Shown here: positions 1 through 6,614 of the stretch, piece after piece | Layout of the letters: each line of letters opens with the position of its first letter | Numbering within the stretch: the first letter of the stretch is position 1 | From: Spirosoma fluviale | GTDB lineage: Bacteria; Bacteroidota; Bacteroidia; Cytophagales; Spirosomataceae | Length of the DNA: 11,524 nt | Direction: 5' to 3' | Assembly (NCBI GenBank): GCA_945906915.1 | Contig: CAMDSI010000051.1 | Coordinates: 1-11,524 of the forward strand | Program-made: the position numbers and the translations under genes | Notes under the pieces: model-generated | The model's input: only the letters and a program-made list of their open reading frames with translations | Told to the model about the DNA's origin: nothing | Databases searched by the model: none

Positions 1-134
1 ACTGGATTCGAAGTTTTGGGGCCTTTTAATTTAAATTTACCCTTCAAACGGCCTTTAAATACCTTTCCAGACTCGGAACGAATTTCGTACCAAGATCCGG
101 TTGAACGCATAATTAAGCCTTTACTTCCTTCCAT
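1..134 (-). CDS. rsgA: Ribosome small-subunit-dependent GTPase A, N-terminal fragment (cut by the window edge)
   Basis: Only the first 44 codons lie in the window and the gene continues past position 1. The residues match the N-terminal OB-fold of RsgA: a KGLIMRSTGSWYEIR segment, then a basic GRLKGKFKLKG stretch and TSNPV, as in the usual (K/R)STGSWY...RIKGKFR...STNP pattern. RsgA is a circularly permuted GTPase that binds the 30S subunit late in maturation; the GTPase domain is not visible here. The start at 134 is preferred over the in-frame ATG at 110, because 110 would remove part of the first beta-strand and residue K5 of the KG(L/T)(I/V) segment. From 134 it overlaps the end of waaA by 14 nt, which suggests translational coupling on the same transcript. 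Identification is from the family pattern over a short fragment. Confidence 0.85.
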   Translation of the reverse strand, partial: MEGSKGLIMRSTGSWYEIRSESGKVFKGRLKGKFKLKGPKTSNP

Positions 135-1362
135 TGATTGCTAAATTACGCACAAATTCCATGATTCTTTCTGTCGCTCCCGCTTGCAATTGTACATAGG
201 CGCGAGATTGCACTTGCTTATTTACAAATACATCGTCACTAGCATAAATCTCGCGCATTGTTTGATCTAATTCATCAGACGATCCGATCGGGAAGGCAAG
301 TCCTAATTCAATTAGCTCTCTTGCTTCTCGGAATTTCAGGTAGTTTTTATTGCCCAAAAACACCGTCGGACCAAAAACAGCCGCCTCTAAAGTGCTATGT
401 AAACCATCCCCAAATGCTCCTCCAATATAGGCAAAAGAGGCCCCTCGGTATAAATTCGCTAAACGCCCCACCTCGTTGACAAAAAGCACATCGGCATTTT
501 CAATAAAAGGACCTATCGAGTAAGTTACCTGTAAATCTATCTGATCTTCCCAAGTCTTCAACTCATCCGAATGAATTTCATGGGGTGCAATCACCCATTT
601 GAAGGGGTATTTCTTGGAATTTATAATTGGAATTAAACAATCCATATCCGCCTGCCACGCAGAACCGACCACCATAAATTCTTTATTATCTAAAAATTTA
701 GTTAATAGATTCCAGGGAACGGGATTTCGCAAGGTGTCTAATACACGATCAAATCGAGTATCTCCAGCCACTGTTACATTCGGACGCTGAAGCAAATCGG
801 CAGATGCCTGATCCTGAACAAACAAATGATCAAAACAAGCTAATAATCGAAGAAAAAATCCTCCATACCAGTTGAAAAACACTTGTTTTGGCCTAAATAT
901 AGCTGAAACTAAAATGGTTGGAATCGATCGCTTTTTTAATCCAGTTAAATAATAATGCCAAAATTCATACTTCACAAAAACCGCCAGCGAAGGCTTCACT
1001 AAATCTATAAATCGAGAACTAGTAAAATAGCCGTCCAATGGCAAGTAACTCACATAATCTGCTCCCGCATAATTCTTTCGAACCTCATAGCCAGAGGGTG
1101 AAAAGAAGGTCACTAAAATAAAATGCGATGGATTCTCCTTTTTATACGACTCAATAATGGGTCTCCCTTGTTCAAATTCGCCCATCGATGCGGTATGAAA
1201 CCAGACCACGGGTTTTTTATTCGTTTCAAAATGTTCTTCTAGACCATCCCAAACATGTTTTTGACCCTCATTCATCAAATGCGCTTTGCTTTGAAACAAG
1301 GCGGCTAAACGAATAAGCCCTCGATATAAAAACAAGACAAAAGAATAGAGGCAAACCCTCAT
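121..1362 (-). CDS. waaA: 3-deoxy-D-manno-octulosonic acid (Kdo) transferase
   Basis: The 413-residue product has the length and layout of WaaA/KdtA, a GT-B glycosyltransferase that moves Kdo from CMP-Kdo to the lipid A precursor at the inner face of the inner membrane. A hydrophobic N-terminal stretch (about residues 4-22) is the expected membrane anchor. The N-terminal domain has WFHTASMGE, where E62 matches the family's catalytic glutamate in the S-(V/M)-G-E motif. The C-terminal nucleotide-binding domain has HSTLEAAVFG from H322 and GNKNYLKFREA ending at A347, both typical of the family. The start fits the usual short pre-anchor N terminus. rsgA overlaps its 3' end, so the two are probably co-transcribed. 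ytxJ is divergent, with 53 nt between start codons. How many Kdo residues it adds cannot be read from the sequence. Confidence 0.95.
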   Translation of the reverse strand: MRVCLYSFVLFLYRGLIRLAALFQSKAHLMNEGQKHVWDGLEEHFETNKKPVVWFHTASMGEFEQGRPIIESYKKENPSHFILVTFFSPSGYEVRKNYAGADYVSYLPLDGYFTSSRFIDLVKPSLAVFVKYEFWHYYLTGLKKRSIPTILVSAIFRPKQVFFNWYGGFFLRLLACFDHLFVQDQASADLLQRPNVTVAGDTRFDRVLDTLRNPVPWNLLTKFLDNKEFMVVGSAWQADMDCLIPIINSKKYPFKWVIAPHEIHSDELKTWEDQIDLQVTYSIGPFIENADVLFVNEVGRLANLYRGASFAYIGGAFGDGLHSTLEAAVFGPTVFLGNKNYLKFREARELIELGLAFPIGSSDELDQTMREIYASDDVFVNKQVQSRAYVQLQAGATERIMEFVRNLAINGRK

Positions 1363-1369
1363 TTTTTAC

Positions 1370-1377
1370 TAAATTTG
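1370..1377 (+). promoter_or_regulatory. Possible -7 element for the ytxJ-lipA-crtY run
   Basis: TAAATTTG matches the Bacteroidota -7 consensus TAnnTTTG exactly and lies about 40 nt before the ytxJ start codon. No TTG is present about 20 nt upstream, where the -33 element should be, so the call is weak. It would start transcription near 1384 in the short gap between the divergent waaA and ytxJ. Confidence 0.35.
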
Positions 1378-1415
1378 ATGTTGAATTGATAAAATTACGA
1401 AAAAGGCAGGTGAAT

Positions 1416-1748
1416 ATGAATTGGATACCCTTGACTGATGAGAAACAACTGGCAGAAATTGTGAATATGTCGCAAGAAAAACCAGTGGTCATTTTCAAAC
1501 ATAGTACGCGTTGCTCCATCTCCTCTACGGCATTAAATCGTTTTGAAAGAGCTTGGGATTCGGAAAATACTCCTGCCTATTATTTGGATTTAATTGCCTA
1601 CAGATCCATTTCAGGCCAAATAGCTAGTCAATTCGACGTTGAACATCAGTCCCCACAAGTACTGGTGATTGATAAGGGTGCATGCCCTTACTCTGCCACT
1701 CATTGGGACATTTCAGTAGAAGAAATCAAACCTTTTATCCATGCCTAG
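1416..1748 (+). CDS. ytxJ: YtxJ-type bacillithiol-associated redox protein (monothiol thioredoxin fold)
   Basis: This 110-residue protein matches the YtxJ (DUF2847) family, thioredoxin-fold proteins proposed to act as bacilliredoxin-like partners in organisms that use bacillithiol. The signature FKHSTRCSISS places the candidate redox cysteine at C33. The SPQVLVI segment provides the cis-proline (P80) expected beside a thioredoxin active site. The ending YSATHWDI is also typical. A second cysteine, C90, lies outside the active-site motif. The ATG at 1416 is preferred to an in-frame TTG at 1386, because MNWIPL is the normal family start and AGGTG (1408-1412) sits just upstream. Its stop overlaps the next start codon by 8 nt, so it probably heads the downstream run. 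Family assignment is firm; the biochemical role is inferred from the family. Confidence 0.88.
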   Translation: MNWIPLTDEKQLAEIVNMSQEKPVVIFKHSTRCSISSTALNRFERAWDSENTPAYYLDLIAYRSISGQIASQFDVEHQSPQVLVIDKGACPYSATHWDISVEEIKPFIHA

Positions 1749-2484
1749 AATTTTTTTATTTTGGATGATTTTTAGTGTCCCTTTGCTTATGATGGGCCAA
1801 AGAAAATCAGCAGCACCCCAGAAAAAAGAAATTAATACGTCCTCTTCTTCCTGGGGAATTGGTGTAAATACCAATACAAACTCGGGCATTTTAGGTGGCT
1901 TTAGCTTTATTAAATCATTTAAAAACCGATCTTTCGTAAATGTAGATCTAACGAATACTAAAGATTACCGCGAATTCGATTCCCCCTTTTCCTATAATGG
2001 TAGAACTTACGTAGAAGGAAAACTAAATTATTTGATCAATTTCAGACCTGAATACGGTCGCCAATGGGCTTTATTAAAACAAGCAAGTGAAGGAGGAACG
2101 AGTTTGAATGGTCGCATTGCAACGGGTCCTACCATCGGAATTCAAAAGCCCTATTTTGTAGACATTGTTTATACAGAAGCGGGAAAGTCCATTTCTGCGA
2201 GTGTTCCGATGGCAAAAGCTTTGGACAATACCTATACCAAATCCATCATTAGCGGTGAAGGCAGTTTCTTTTCTGGGTTATCAGAATCGAAATTTATCCC
2301 CGGATGGCACGTAAAAACGGCTCTAGAGTTTAAATTTGAGACCTTAAAACAGAACTACCTTGCCATCGAGACGGGATTTATCGTCGATTTTTTCAGCCAG
2401 CCTGTGGAAATTTTAAACCAAACAAACCCTAGATCCGTTTATACAACGGGTTATGTGACCTTTTTCTTTGGAAAAAGTAAATAG
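1741..2484 (+). CDS. Unrecognised secreted protein, probable outer-membrane beta-barrel
   Basis: I do not recognise a named family. The 247-residue product starts with a typical signal peptide: basic R3, a hydrophobic core over about residues 4-18, and a likely cleavage near the MMGQ sequence. A polar Lys/Ser linker follows. The rest alternates polar and hydrophobic residues in Gly-, Asn- and aromatic-rich strands separated by turns, and it ends in an aromatic-rich YVTFFFGKSK segment. That pattern resembles a small outer-membrane beta-barrel, but no SusC/D, OmpA or TonB signature is visible. Its ATG lies inside the last codons of ytxJ (8-nt overlap) and lipA starts 7 nt after its stop, so it sits in the middle of a probable operon. 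Nothing in the neighbourhood gives it a function. Alternatives are a soluble periplasmic protein or a barrel of unknown ligand. Confidence 0.75.
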   Translation: MPRIFLFWMIFSVPLLMMGQRKSAAPQKKEINTSSSSWGIGVNTNTNSGILGGFSFIKSFKNRSFVNVDLTNTKDYREFDSPFSYNGRTYVEGKLNYLINFRPEYGRQWALLKQASEGGTSLNGRIATGPTIGIQKPYFVDIVYTEAGKSISASVPMAKALDNTYTKSIISGEGSFFSGLSESKFIPGWHVKTALEFKFETLKQNYLAIETGFIVDFFSQPVEILNQTNPRSVYTTGYVTFFFGKSK

Positions 2485-2491
2485 ATAAATT

Positions 2492-3361
2492 ATGATTGAA
2501 TTACCTCAAGTAAGTCCTGCCGCTAATTCTCGCAAACCGGATTGGTTGCGCGTTAAATTACCGATCGGCGAAAAATATACGAACGTGCGTAAAATCGTGG
2601 ATGAATACAAATTACACACGATTTGCCAGTCCGGAAATTGCCCTAATATGGGGGAATGCTGGGGTGAAGGAACGGCTACTTTCATGATCCTAGGAAACGT
2701 TTGTACGCGCTCTTGCACTTTTTGTGCCGTTGCAACGGGACGTCCTATTGAATATGATGAAGACGAACCACGCCGAGTGGCAGATGCCATCCAATTAATG
2801 AAAGTAAAGCATGCGGTGATTACTTCTGTAAACCGGGATGAATTAAAAGATAAAGGGGCTGAAATTTGGTACCAAACCGTTCGCGCGGTGAAAGAAACCA
2901 CCCCTTTAACGACGATTGAGACATTAATTCCAGATGTAAAAGCTAATTGGGATGCCCTCATTCGAATGATTGAAGGCGGTCAGGAAGTCGTTTCACACAA
3001 TATGGAAACAGTGGAACGTTTATACCGCTATGTTCGCCCTCAAGCAAAATATGTGCGTAGTTTAGAGCAAATCAAGCGCACAAAGGAATTCGGCAAACGC
3101 AATAAATCAGGCATTATGCTTGGTTTAGGTGAGACGCAAGACGAGGTGTTGAAAGCGATGGACGACCTCATCGAAAACGGATTGGATGTGTTGACTTTGG
3201 GACAATACCTACAACCGACGAAAATGCACCATGAAGTGATCGAATGGATCCACCCTGATACCTTCGCTATGTACAAAGAGGAAGGATTGAAACGCGGGCT
3301 TGCCTACGTAGAATCCGGCGCTCTTGTTCGTTCGAGTTACCACGCGGAAAAGCACATCTAG
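2492..3361 (+). CDS. lipA: Lipoyl synthase
   Basis: LipA is a radical-SAM enzyme that inserts two sulfurs into octanoyl groups on the E2 subunits of 2-oxoacid dehydrogenases and on glycine-cleavage H protein. The 289-residue product has both iron-sulfur cluster motifs. C45, C50 and C56 bind the auxiliary cluster that is sacrificed as the sulfur source. C71-T-R-S-C75-T-F-C78 is the radical-SAM CxxxCxxC motif. The C-terminal RSSYHAEKHI carries the serine that ligates the auxiliary cluster in characterised LipA proteins. Length is normal and all key residues are intact, so the enzyme should be active. It lies 7 nt after the secreted-protein gene and 3 nt before crtY. The octanoyl transferase gene lipB is not in this window. 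Confidence 0.97.
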   Translation: MIELPQVSPAANSRKPDWLRVKLPIGEKYTNVRKIVDEYKLHTICQSGNCPNMGECWGEGTATFMILGNVCTRSCTFCAVATGRPIEYDEDEPRRVADAIQLMKVKHAVITSVNRDELKDKGAEIWYQTVRAVKETTPLTTIETLIPDVKANWDALIRMIEGGQEVVSHNMETVERLYRYVRPQAKYVRSLEQIKRTKEFGKRNKSGIMLGLGETQDEVLKAMDDLIENGLDVLTLGQYLQPTKMHHEVIEWIHPDTFAMYKEEGLKRGLAYVESGALVRSSYHAEKHI

Positions 3362-3364
3362 TTT

Positions 3365-4546
3365 ATGCAATTAACCGGCCCAGCCTATCGAGAATACGAT
3401 TACATCCTAGCGGGCGGGGGAATGGCAGGATTATCTTTGGCCTATTACTTATCGAAAAGTAGTCTTAGTTCGCGGCGCATTTTGATCATCGACCGGGGCA
3501 TTCGAAAAGAACAAACTTTTTGCTACTGGAGTGCTGAAACTAGTGATTTCGATTTTCTAGCCGAGAAATCCTGGGAATCGCTTTATTTTCATAGTTCTCG
3601 TCCGTCTTCCATAAAAATAGCTATTGAACCCTATACCTATCATAAAATCAATAGAAAGGACTGGTTTTCACATGTGGAAGCGGAATTAAGTAAGTACCCT
3701 AACATACATTTCTTAACGGCCGAAATCCAATCCATAGCTTTTCAAGGCGTAGGATCTTTAGTCCAAACATCAGAAGGCAAATTCTATGCCTGCGAAAAAA
3801 TCTTTGACAGTTTCAGTCCATTTCCTTGCGATAATGCAAACCCTAAACATCTCAAGCAACATTTCTTAGGTTGGGAGGTGGAATGTAATTTCAATAACTT
3901 CGATACGGAAGCGGCGCATTTATTTGACTTTCGAGTGGCTTTTGGCAAAGAATGTGAGTTTATGTATGTCCTCCCTACCAGTCCTCGCAAGGCCCTATTC
4001 GAATATACCTTTTTCTCTGGAACCTTACGCGAACCAGAATTCTACCGGGATAAGATTAAATCCTATTTATTTGCCTATTATGGCTTAACGGAGGACGATT
4101 ACCTGATAAAAGAGGAGGAAAGCGGGGTAATTCCGATGCGCAATAATCCAAACGCGGTGGAGAATCTATATCAAAAACACCTAAAAATCGGAACTAGTGG
4201 TGGCTTCGTAAAATCCACAACCGGCTACAGTTTTTACCGAACCCAAAAATTCTGTCAAGACTTAGTGGCATCCCTCGAAAAAGGCCCTTCCCCACAGCTA
4301 GTAATTCCACATCGACCTTGGAAAATCTGGTTAGACGAGGTCTTTCTTCAAGTGTTAATAGATCAAAAAATAGCTGGGTCTAAAGTCTTCGAAAGCCTTT
4401 TTTACAATAACAAACCAGCCTTACTATTAAAATTCCTGCAAGAAGAAACCTCTTGGAAAGAAGACCTAAGATTAATGTGGTCCGTACCTACTTTGCCTTT
4501 TGTGAGAGCCGCATTGAAAACTATTAACCGGTCAAAAATTAAATGA
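3365..4546 (+). CDS. crtY: Lycopene beta-cyclase (CrtY-type flavoprotein)
   Basis: The 393-residue product resembles CrtY-type lycopene cyclases, which form beta-ionone rings on lycopene in a redox-neutral, reduced-FAD-dependent reaction at the membrane. Visible features are the N-terminal dinucleotide-binding motif GGGMAG (residues 17-22), the FCYWS segment, and MYVLPTSPRKALFEYTFFS. In the last of these, E213 aligns by motif with the glutamate shown to be essential in Pantoea CrtY. EESGVIPM and GTSGGFVKSTTGYSFYRTQ (from G276) are further family hallmarks. Start 3365 lies 3 nt after the lipA stop, which suggests co-transcription or read-through. No other carotenoid gene (crtE, crtB, crtI, crtZ) is nearby, so the cyclase is separated from the rest of its pathway. 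One or two ring closures cannot be told apart from sequence alone. Confidence 0.9.
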   Translation: MQLTGPAYREYDYILAGGGMAGLSLAYYLSKSSLSSRRILIIDRGIRKEQTFCYWSAETSDFDFLAEKSWESLYFHSSRPSSIKIAIEPYTYHKINRKDWFSHVEAELSKYPNIHFLTAEIQSIAFQGVGSLVQTSEGKFYACEKIFDSFSPFPCDNANPKHLKQHFLGWEVECNFNNFDTEAAHLFDFRVAFGKECEFMYVLPTSPRKALFEYTFFSGTLREPEFYRDKIKSYLFAYYGLTEDDYLIKEEESGVIPMRNNPNAVENLYQKHLKIGTSGGFVKSTTGYSFYRTQKFCQDLVASLEKGPSPQLVIPHRPWKIWLDEVFLQVLIDQKIAGSKVFESLFYNNKPALLLKFLQEETSWKEDLRLMWSVPTLPFVRAALKTINRSKIK

Positions 4547-4553
4547 ATTGAAC

Positions 4554-4584
4554 TTGCGGGTTCCTTGGAATAATCGTATTTTTG
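4554..4584 (+). promoter_or_regulatory. metK promoter, Bacteroidota consensus
   Basis: TTG at 4554-4556 and TATTTTTG at 4577-4584 match the Bacteroidota promoter consensus TTG...TAnnTTTG exactly, with a 20-nt spacer in the usual range. Transcription would begin near 4591, giving a leader of about 32 nt before the metK ATG. The leader is A-rich with no clear Shine-Dalgarno site. It is too short to contain a known SAM riboswitch. Confidence 0.72.
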
Positions 4585-4622
4585 CCCTGATTTTAATCTC
4601 AAAAAACAAATAATATTCGCCC

Positions 4623-5879
4623 ATGGCTTATCTATTCACCTCTGAGTCGGTTTCTGAAGGACACCCAGATAAAGTAGCTGATCAAATTTCTGATGCGTTA
4701 ATTGACCATTTCATGGCCTTTGACCCCACTTCTAAAGTGGCATGCGAAACACTTGTAACCACTGGTCAAGTAATTTTAGCTGGGGAGGTGAACACAACGA
4801 CCTATTTAGACGTACAAGCCATCACACGTGAAGTAATTCGCAAGATTGGTTATACGAAGTCAGAATATATGTTTGAGGCAAACTCTTGCGGTATTTTATC
4901 TGCGATTCACGAGCAATCAGCTGATATCAACCAAGGGGTGGATCGCAAGAACCCAGAAGAGCAAGGTGCAGGTGACCAAGGAATGATGTTCGGTTTCGCT
5001 ACGAAGGAGACTGACAACTACATGCCTTTGGCCTTAGACTTAGCCCACAAAATCTTACAAGAACTTTCAGCTATCCGCAATAACGAGCCATCGTTAATCG
5101 GATACCTTCGTCCTGATGCAAAATCTCAGGTGACGATTGAATACAGTGATAACCACGTGCCACAACGTATCGATACGATTGTTGTTTCGACACAGCACGA
5201 TGACTTCGCGCCAGAAGCAGAGATGTTAGCTAAAATCAACAAGGACATCGTTGAAATCGTTATACCTCGCGTGAAGGCTAAATTGAAGCCTGAATTGCAA
5301 GCATTATTCAACGATGCGATCACCTACCACATTAACCCAACAGGTAAATTCGTGATCGGTGGTCCACACGGAGATACGGGTTTAACAGGCCGTAAGATCA
5401 TCGTAGATACCTACGGTGGAAAAGGTGCTCACGGTGGTGGTGCATTCTCTGGTAAGGATCCGTCCAAAGTAGACCGTTCAGCTGCCTACGCAACGCGTCA
5501 CATCGCGAAAAACTTAGTAGCTGCTGGTTTATGTGACCAAGTATTGGTTCAAGTTTCTTACGCAATCGGTGTAGCTAAACCTTGTGGTCTATTCATCGAT
5601 ACCTACGGAACAGCGAAGGTAGATATGACAGATGGCGAAATCGCACGTAAAGTAGAGGCTATCTTCGATATGCGTCCTTACTTCATCGAGCAACGTTTGA
5701 AATTACGTAACCCGATCTATTCTGAAACTGCGGCTTATGGACACATGGGACGTAAGAACGAAACCGTTACAAAAGAATTCACTGGTCCTAACGGCCAAAA
5801 AGTAAGCAAAGTAGTGGAATTATTCACTTGGGAAAAATTAGATTACGTAGATACAGTGAAGACTGCTTTCGGAATTTAA
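4623..5879 (+). CDS. metK: S-adenosylmethionine synthetase (methionine adenosyltransferase)
   Basis: MetK joins methionine and ATP to give S-adenosylmethionine, releasing phosphate and pyrophosphate, in the cytoplasm. The 418-residue product has the N-terminal GHPDKVADQISDA segment (H14, D16 and K17 at the active site), the GAGDQG motif at 115-120, and the glycine-rich phosphate loop GGGAFSGKD at 271-279. HGDTGLTGRKIIVDTYGGKGAHG precedes this loop. It is somewhat longer than the 384-residue E. coli enzyme, and the extra length is within what I would expect for this phylum. It is flanked by its own promoter and a strong terminator, so it is probably a single-gene unit. Its product is the cofactor needed by the upstream lipA, though the two have separate promoters. 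Confidence 0.98.
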   Translation: MAYLFTSESVSEGHPDKVADQISDALIDHFMAFDPTSKVACETLVTTGQVILAGEVNTTTYLDVQAITREVIRKIGYTKSEYMFEANSCGILSAIHEQSADINQGVDRKNPEEQGAGDQGMMFGFATKETDNYMPLALDLAHKILQELSAIRNNEPSLIGYLRPDAKSQVTIEYSDNHVPQRIDTIVVSTQHDDFAPEAEMLAKINKDIVEIVIPRVKAKLKPELQALFNDAITYHINPTGKFVIGGPHGDTGLTGRKIIVDTYGGKGAHGGGAFSGKDPSKVDRSAAYATRHIAKNLVAAGLCDQVLVQVSYAIGVAKPCGLFIDTYGTAKVDMTDGEIARKVEAIFDMRPYFIEQRLKLRNPIYSETAAYGHMGRKNETVTKEFTGPNGQKVSKVVELFTWEKLDYVDTVKTAFGI

Positions 5880-5895
5880 TTCTCTCTATAGCTTT

Positions 5896-5944
5896 AAACG
5901 AAAAGAGGCGACCTTCGGTCGCCTCTTTTCGTTTATTTTTTTCT
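5896..5944 (+). terminator. Strong hairpin terminator between convergent metK and hpf
   Basis: An 18-bp perfect stem (arms 5896-5913 and 5917-5934) closes a 3-nt TTC loop and is followed by a run of seven T. It is a textbook intrinsic terminator for metK, 16 nt after its stop. The stem also follows the hpf stop on the other strand by 8 nt, so it may serve both genes. In the hpf direction no long T run follows the stem, which would make it weaker there. Confidence 0.93.
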
Positions 5945-6284
5945 ACATTTCCTCGCTAGCCAGATCTTCGGCTCGAAGCGCCTTAACGGCATTAGTTTTA
6001 GATTTAAATCGTTTAATCTGTTCTGCAATCGCATGTAGCGCTAAGTCTAATGCTTCTTCAAATGATTTTGCTGTTTCTTTCACAAATAACACTGCACCAG
6101 GTACCGTGATCTTAATTTCTAACATTTTCTCTTTTACCTTTCCTAAACTTGTCGAAACTTTAAGAAACACCTCACCTCCGGTTATTCGGTCATAAAAAGT
6201 GTCTAATTTGTTTAACTTTTCTTGAATGCTTTCTACCAATTTGCGGTCCGCAGTAAAGTGGATCGCGTGAACTTGCACTTTCAT
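5943..6284 (-). CDS. hpf: Ribosome hibernation promoting factor / RaiA family, short form
   Basis: The 113-residue product from 6284 belongs to the HPF/RaiA (sigma-54 modulation protein) family. These proteins bind the decoding region of the 30S subunit and silence ribosomes under stress or in stationary phase. Typical features are the MKVQVHAIHFTADRKLVESIQEKLNKLDTFYDRI start, the beta-strand segment EVFLKVSTSL, and SFEEALDLALHAIAEQIKRFKSK near the end. It lacks the C-terminal dimerisation domain of long HPF, so it is a short form. A short acidic tail (AEDLASEEM) extends past the core. An upstream in-frame codon would add 15 residues, but 6284 is preferred because MKVQVHAI is the family start. 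A promoter fit lies about 80 nt upstream and a shared terminator follows it. Confidence 0.93.
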   Translation of the reverse strand: MKVQVHAIHFTADRKLVESIQEKLNKLDTFYDRITGGEVFLKVSTSLGKVKEKMLEIKITVPGAVLFVKETAKSFEEALDLALHAIAEQIKRFKSKTNAVKALRAEDLASEEM

Positions 6285-6363
6285 AAGCTTAAAATTTAAT
6301 GGTGAAAAACGCTTTGGGAATCTTAGCAAAGCTGACAGAAAAAAGAACGTTTTAGATTCGTTA

Positions 6364-6394
6364 TAAACGTATCTTATTTTTAGGCAGATGTCAA
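6364..6394 (-). promoter_or_regulatory. Probable hpf promoter
   Basis: Read on the minus strand, TTG (6394-6392) is followed after exactly 20 nt by TACGTTTA (6371-6364). The latter differs from the Bacteroidota -7 consensus TAnnTTTG only in its last base. Transcription would start near 6357, leaving a leader of about 70 nt before the hpf ATG at 6284. The -33 element directly abuts the long palindrome at 6396-6441. A dyad ACGTTT-N11-AAACGT (6348-6370) overlaps the -7 element and could be an operator, though six-base arms may be chance. Confidence 0.6.
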
Positions 6395-6395
6395 G

Positions 6396-6441
6396 TTTTT
6401 AACAGATTTTATTTGGCTACGCCAAAAAAATCTGTTAAAAA
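6396..6441. repeat. Long imperfect palindrome upstream of hpf
   Basis: Arms 6396-6410 and 6427-6441 are perfectly complementary over 15 bp (core AACAGATTTT / AAAATCTGTT). After one bulged A (6411), a second 6-bp stem TTTGGC/GCCAAA (6412-6417 with 6421-6426) closes a TAC triloop. The structure therefore has about 21 base pairs. No T run follows it on either strand, so it is not a standard intrinsic terminator. It lies between the fan1 transcript end and the hpf promoter and could still block read-through or act as a cruciform or repetitive palindromic element. Confidence 0.8.
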
Positions 6442-6608
6442 AGTCGCTGCTTCGCCGCCTAGTCGCCTGCGGCTTAGTCGCTAGTAGGGAGTCGCCTGCG
6501 GCTTAGTCGACTTCGTCTTAGTCGCGACTATGTCGCTTAGTCCGGAGGAAAAGAGTCCTGAGTGAAATAGGCCGAAGGCCGCACCACTATACCATCGCCC
6601 TCGGCGAT
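6442..6608. repeat. Array of short triloop hairpins separated by AGTC words
   Basis: The word AGTC recurs at 6442, 6461, 6476, 6490, 6505, 6520, 6539 and 6554, with spacings of 19, 15, 14, 15, 15, 19 and 15. Between most words sits a small inverted repeat with a 3-nt loop. These are GCTGCTTCGCCGC (6446-6458, one mismatch), GCCTGCGGC (6465-6473 and 6494-6502), GACTTCGTC (6509-6517) and GCGACTATGTCGC (6524-6536). GGCCGAAGGCC (6570-6580) and ATCGCC-CTC-GGCGAT (6594-6608) continue the style without the AGTC spacing. A 20-nt word is repeated exactly at 6461-6480 and 6490-6509. Arms differ in sequence but keep pairing, so structure appears more conserved than sequence. There is no long spacer and no cas gene, so this is not CRISPR. 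Confidence 0.75.
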
Positions 6609-6614
6609 TCCATC

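Noticed and set aside
1386..1415. TTG start giving YtxJ ten extra residues
   Set aside because: The family begins at MNWIPL, and AGGTG lies at the right distance from the ATG at 1416.
2506..2961. 151-codon open frame on the minus strand opposite lipA
   Set aside because: It lies wholly within lipA, shows no recognisable domain, and its composition is what the reverse of a strongly conserved gene gives.
4585..4622. SAM riboswitch in the metK leader
   Set aside because: Only about 38 nt separate the -7 element from the ATG, the leader is A-rich, and no conserved stem is visible.
6285..6329. 15-residue N-terminal extension of HPF
   Set aside because: The extension MLRFPKRFSPLNFKL lies before the normal family start MKVQVHAI, and the predicted leader fits translation from 6284.
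6396..6441. Standard intrinsic terminator for fan1
   Set aside because: It lies nearly 300 nt past the fan1 stop and lacks a T run after the stem in that direction, so it is listed as a palindrome instead.
6442..6608. CRISPR array
   Set aside because: Repeat units are only 14-19 nt apart with no unique spacers of normal length, the arms vary, and no cas gene is nearby.
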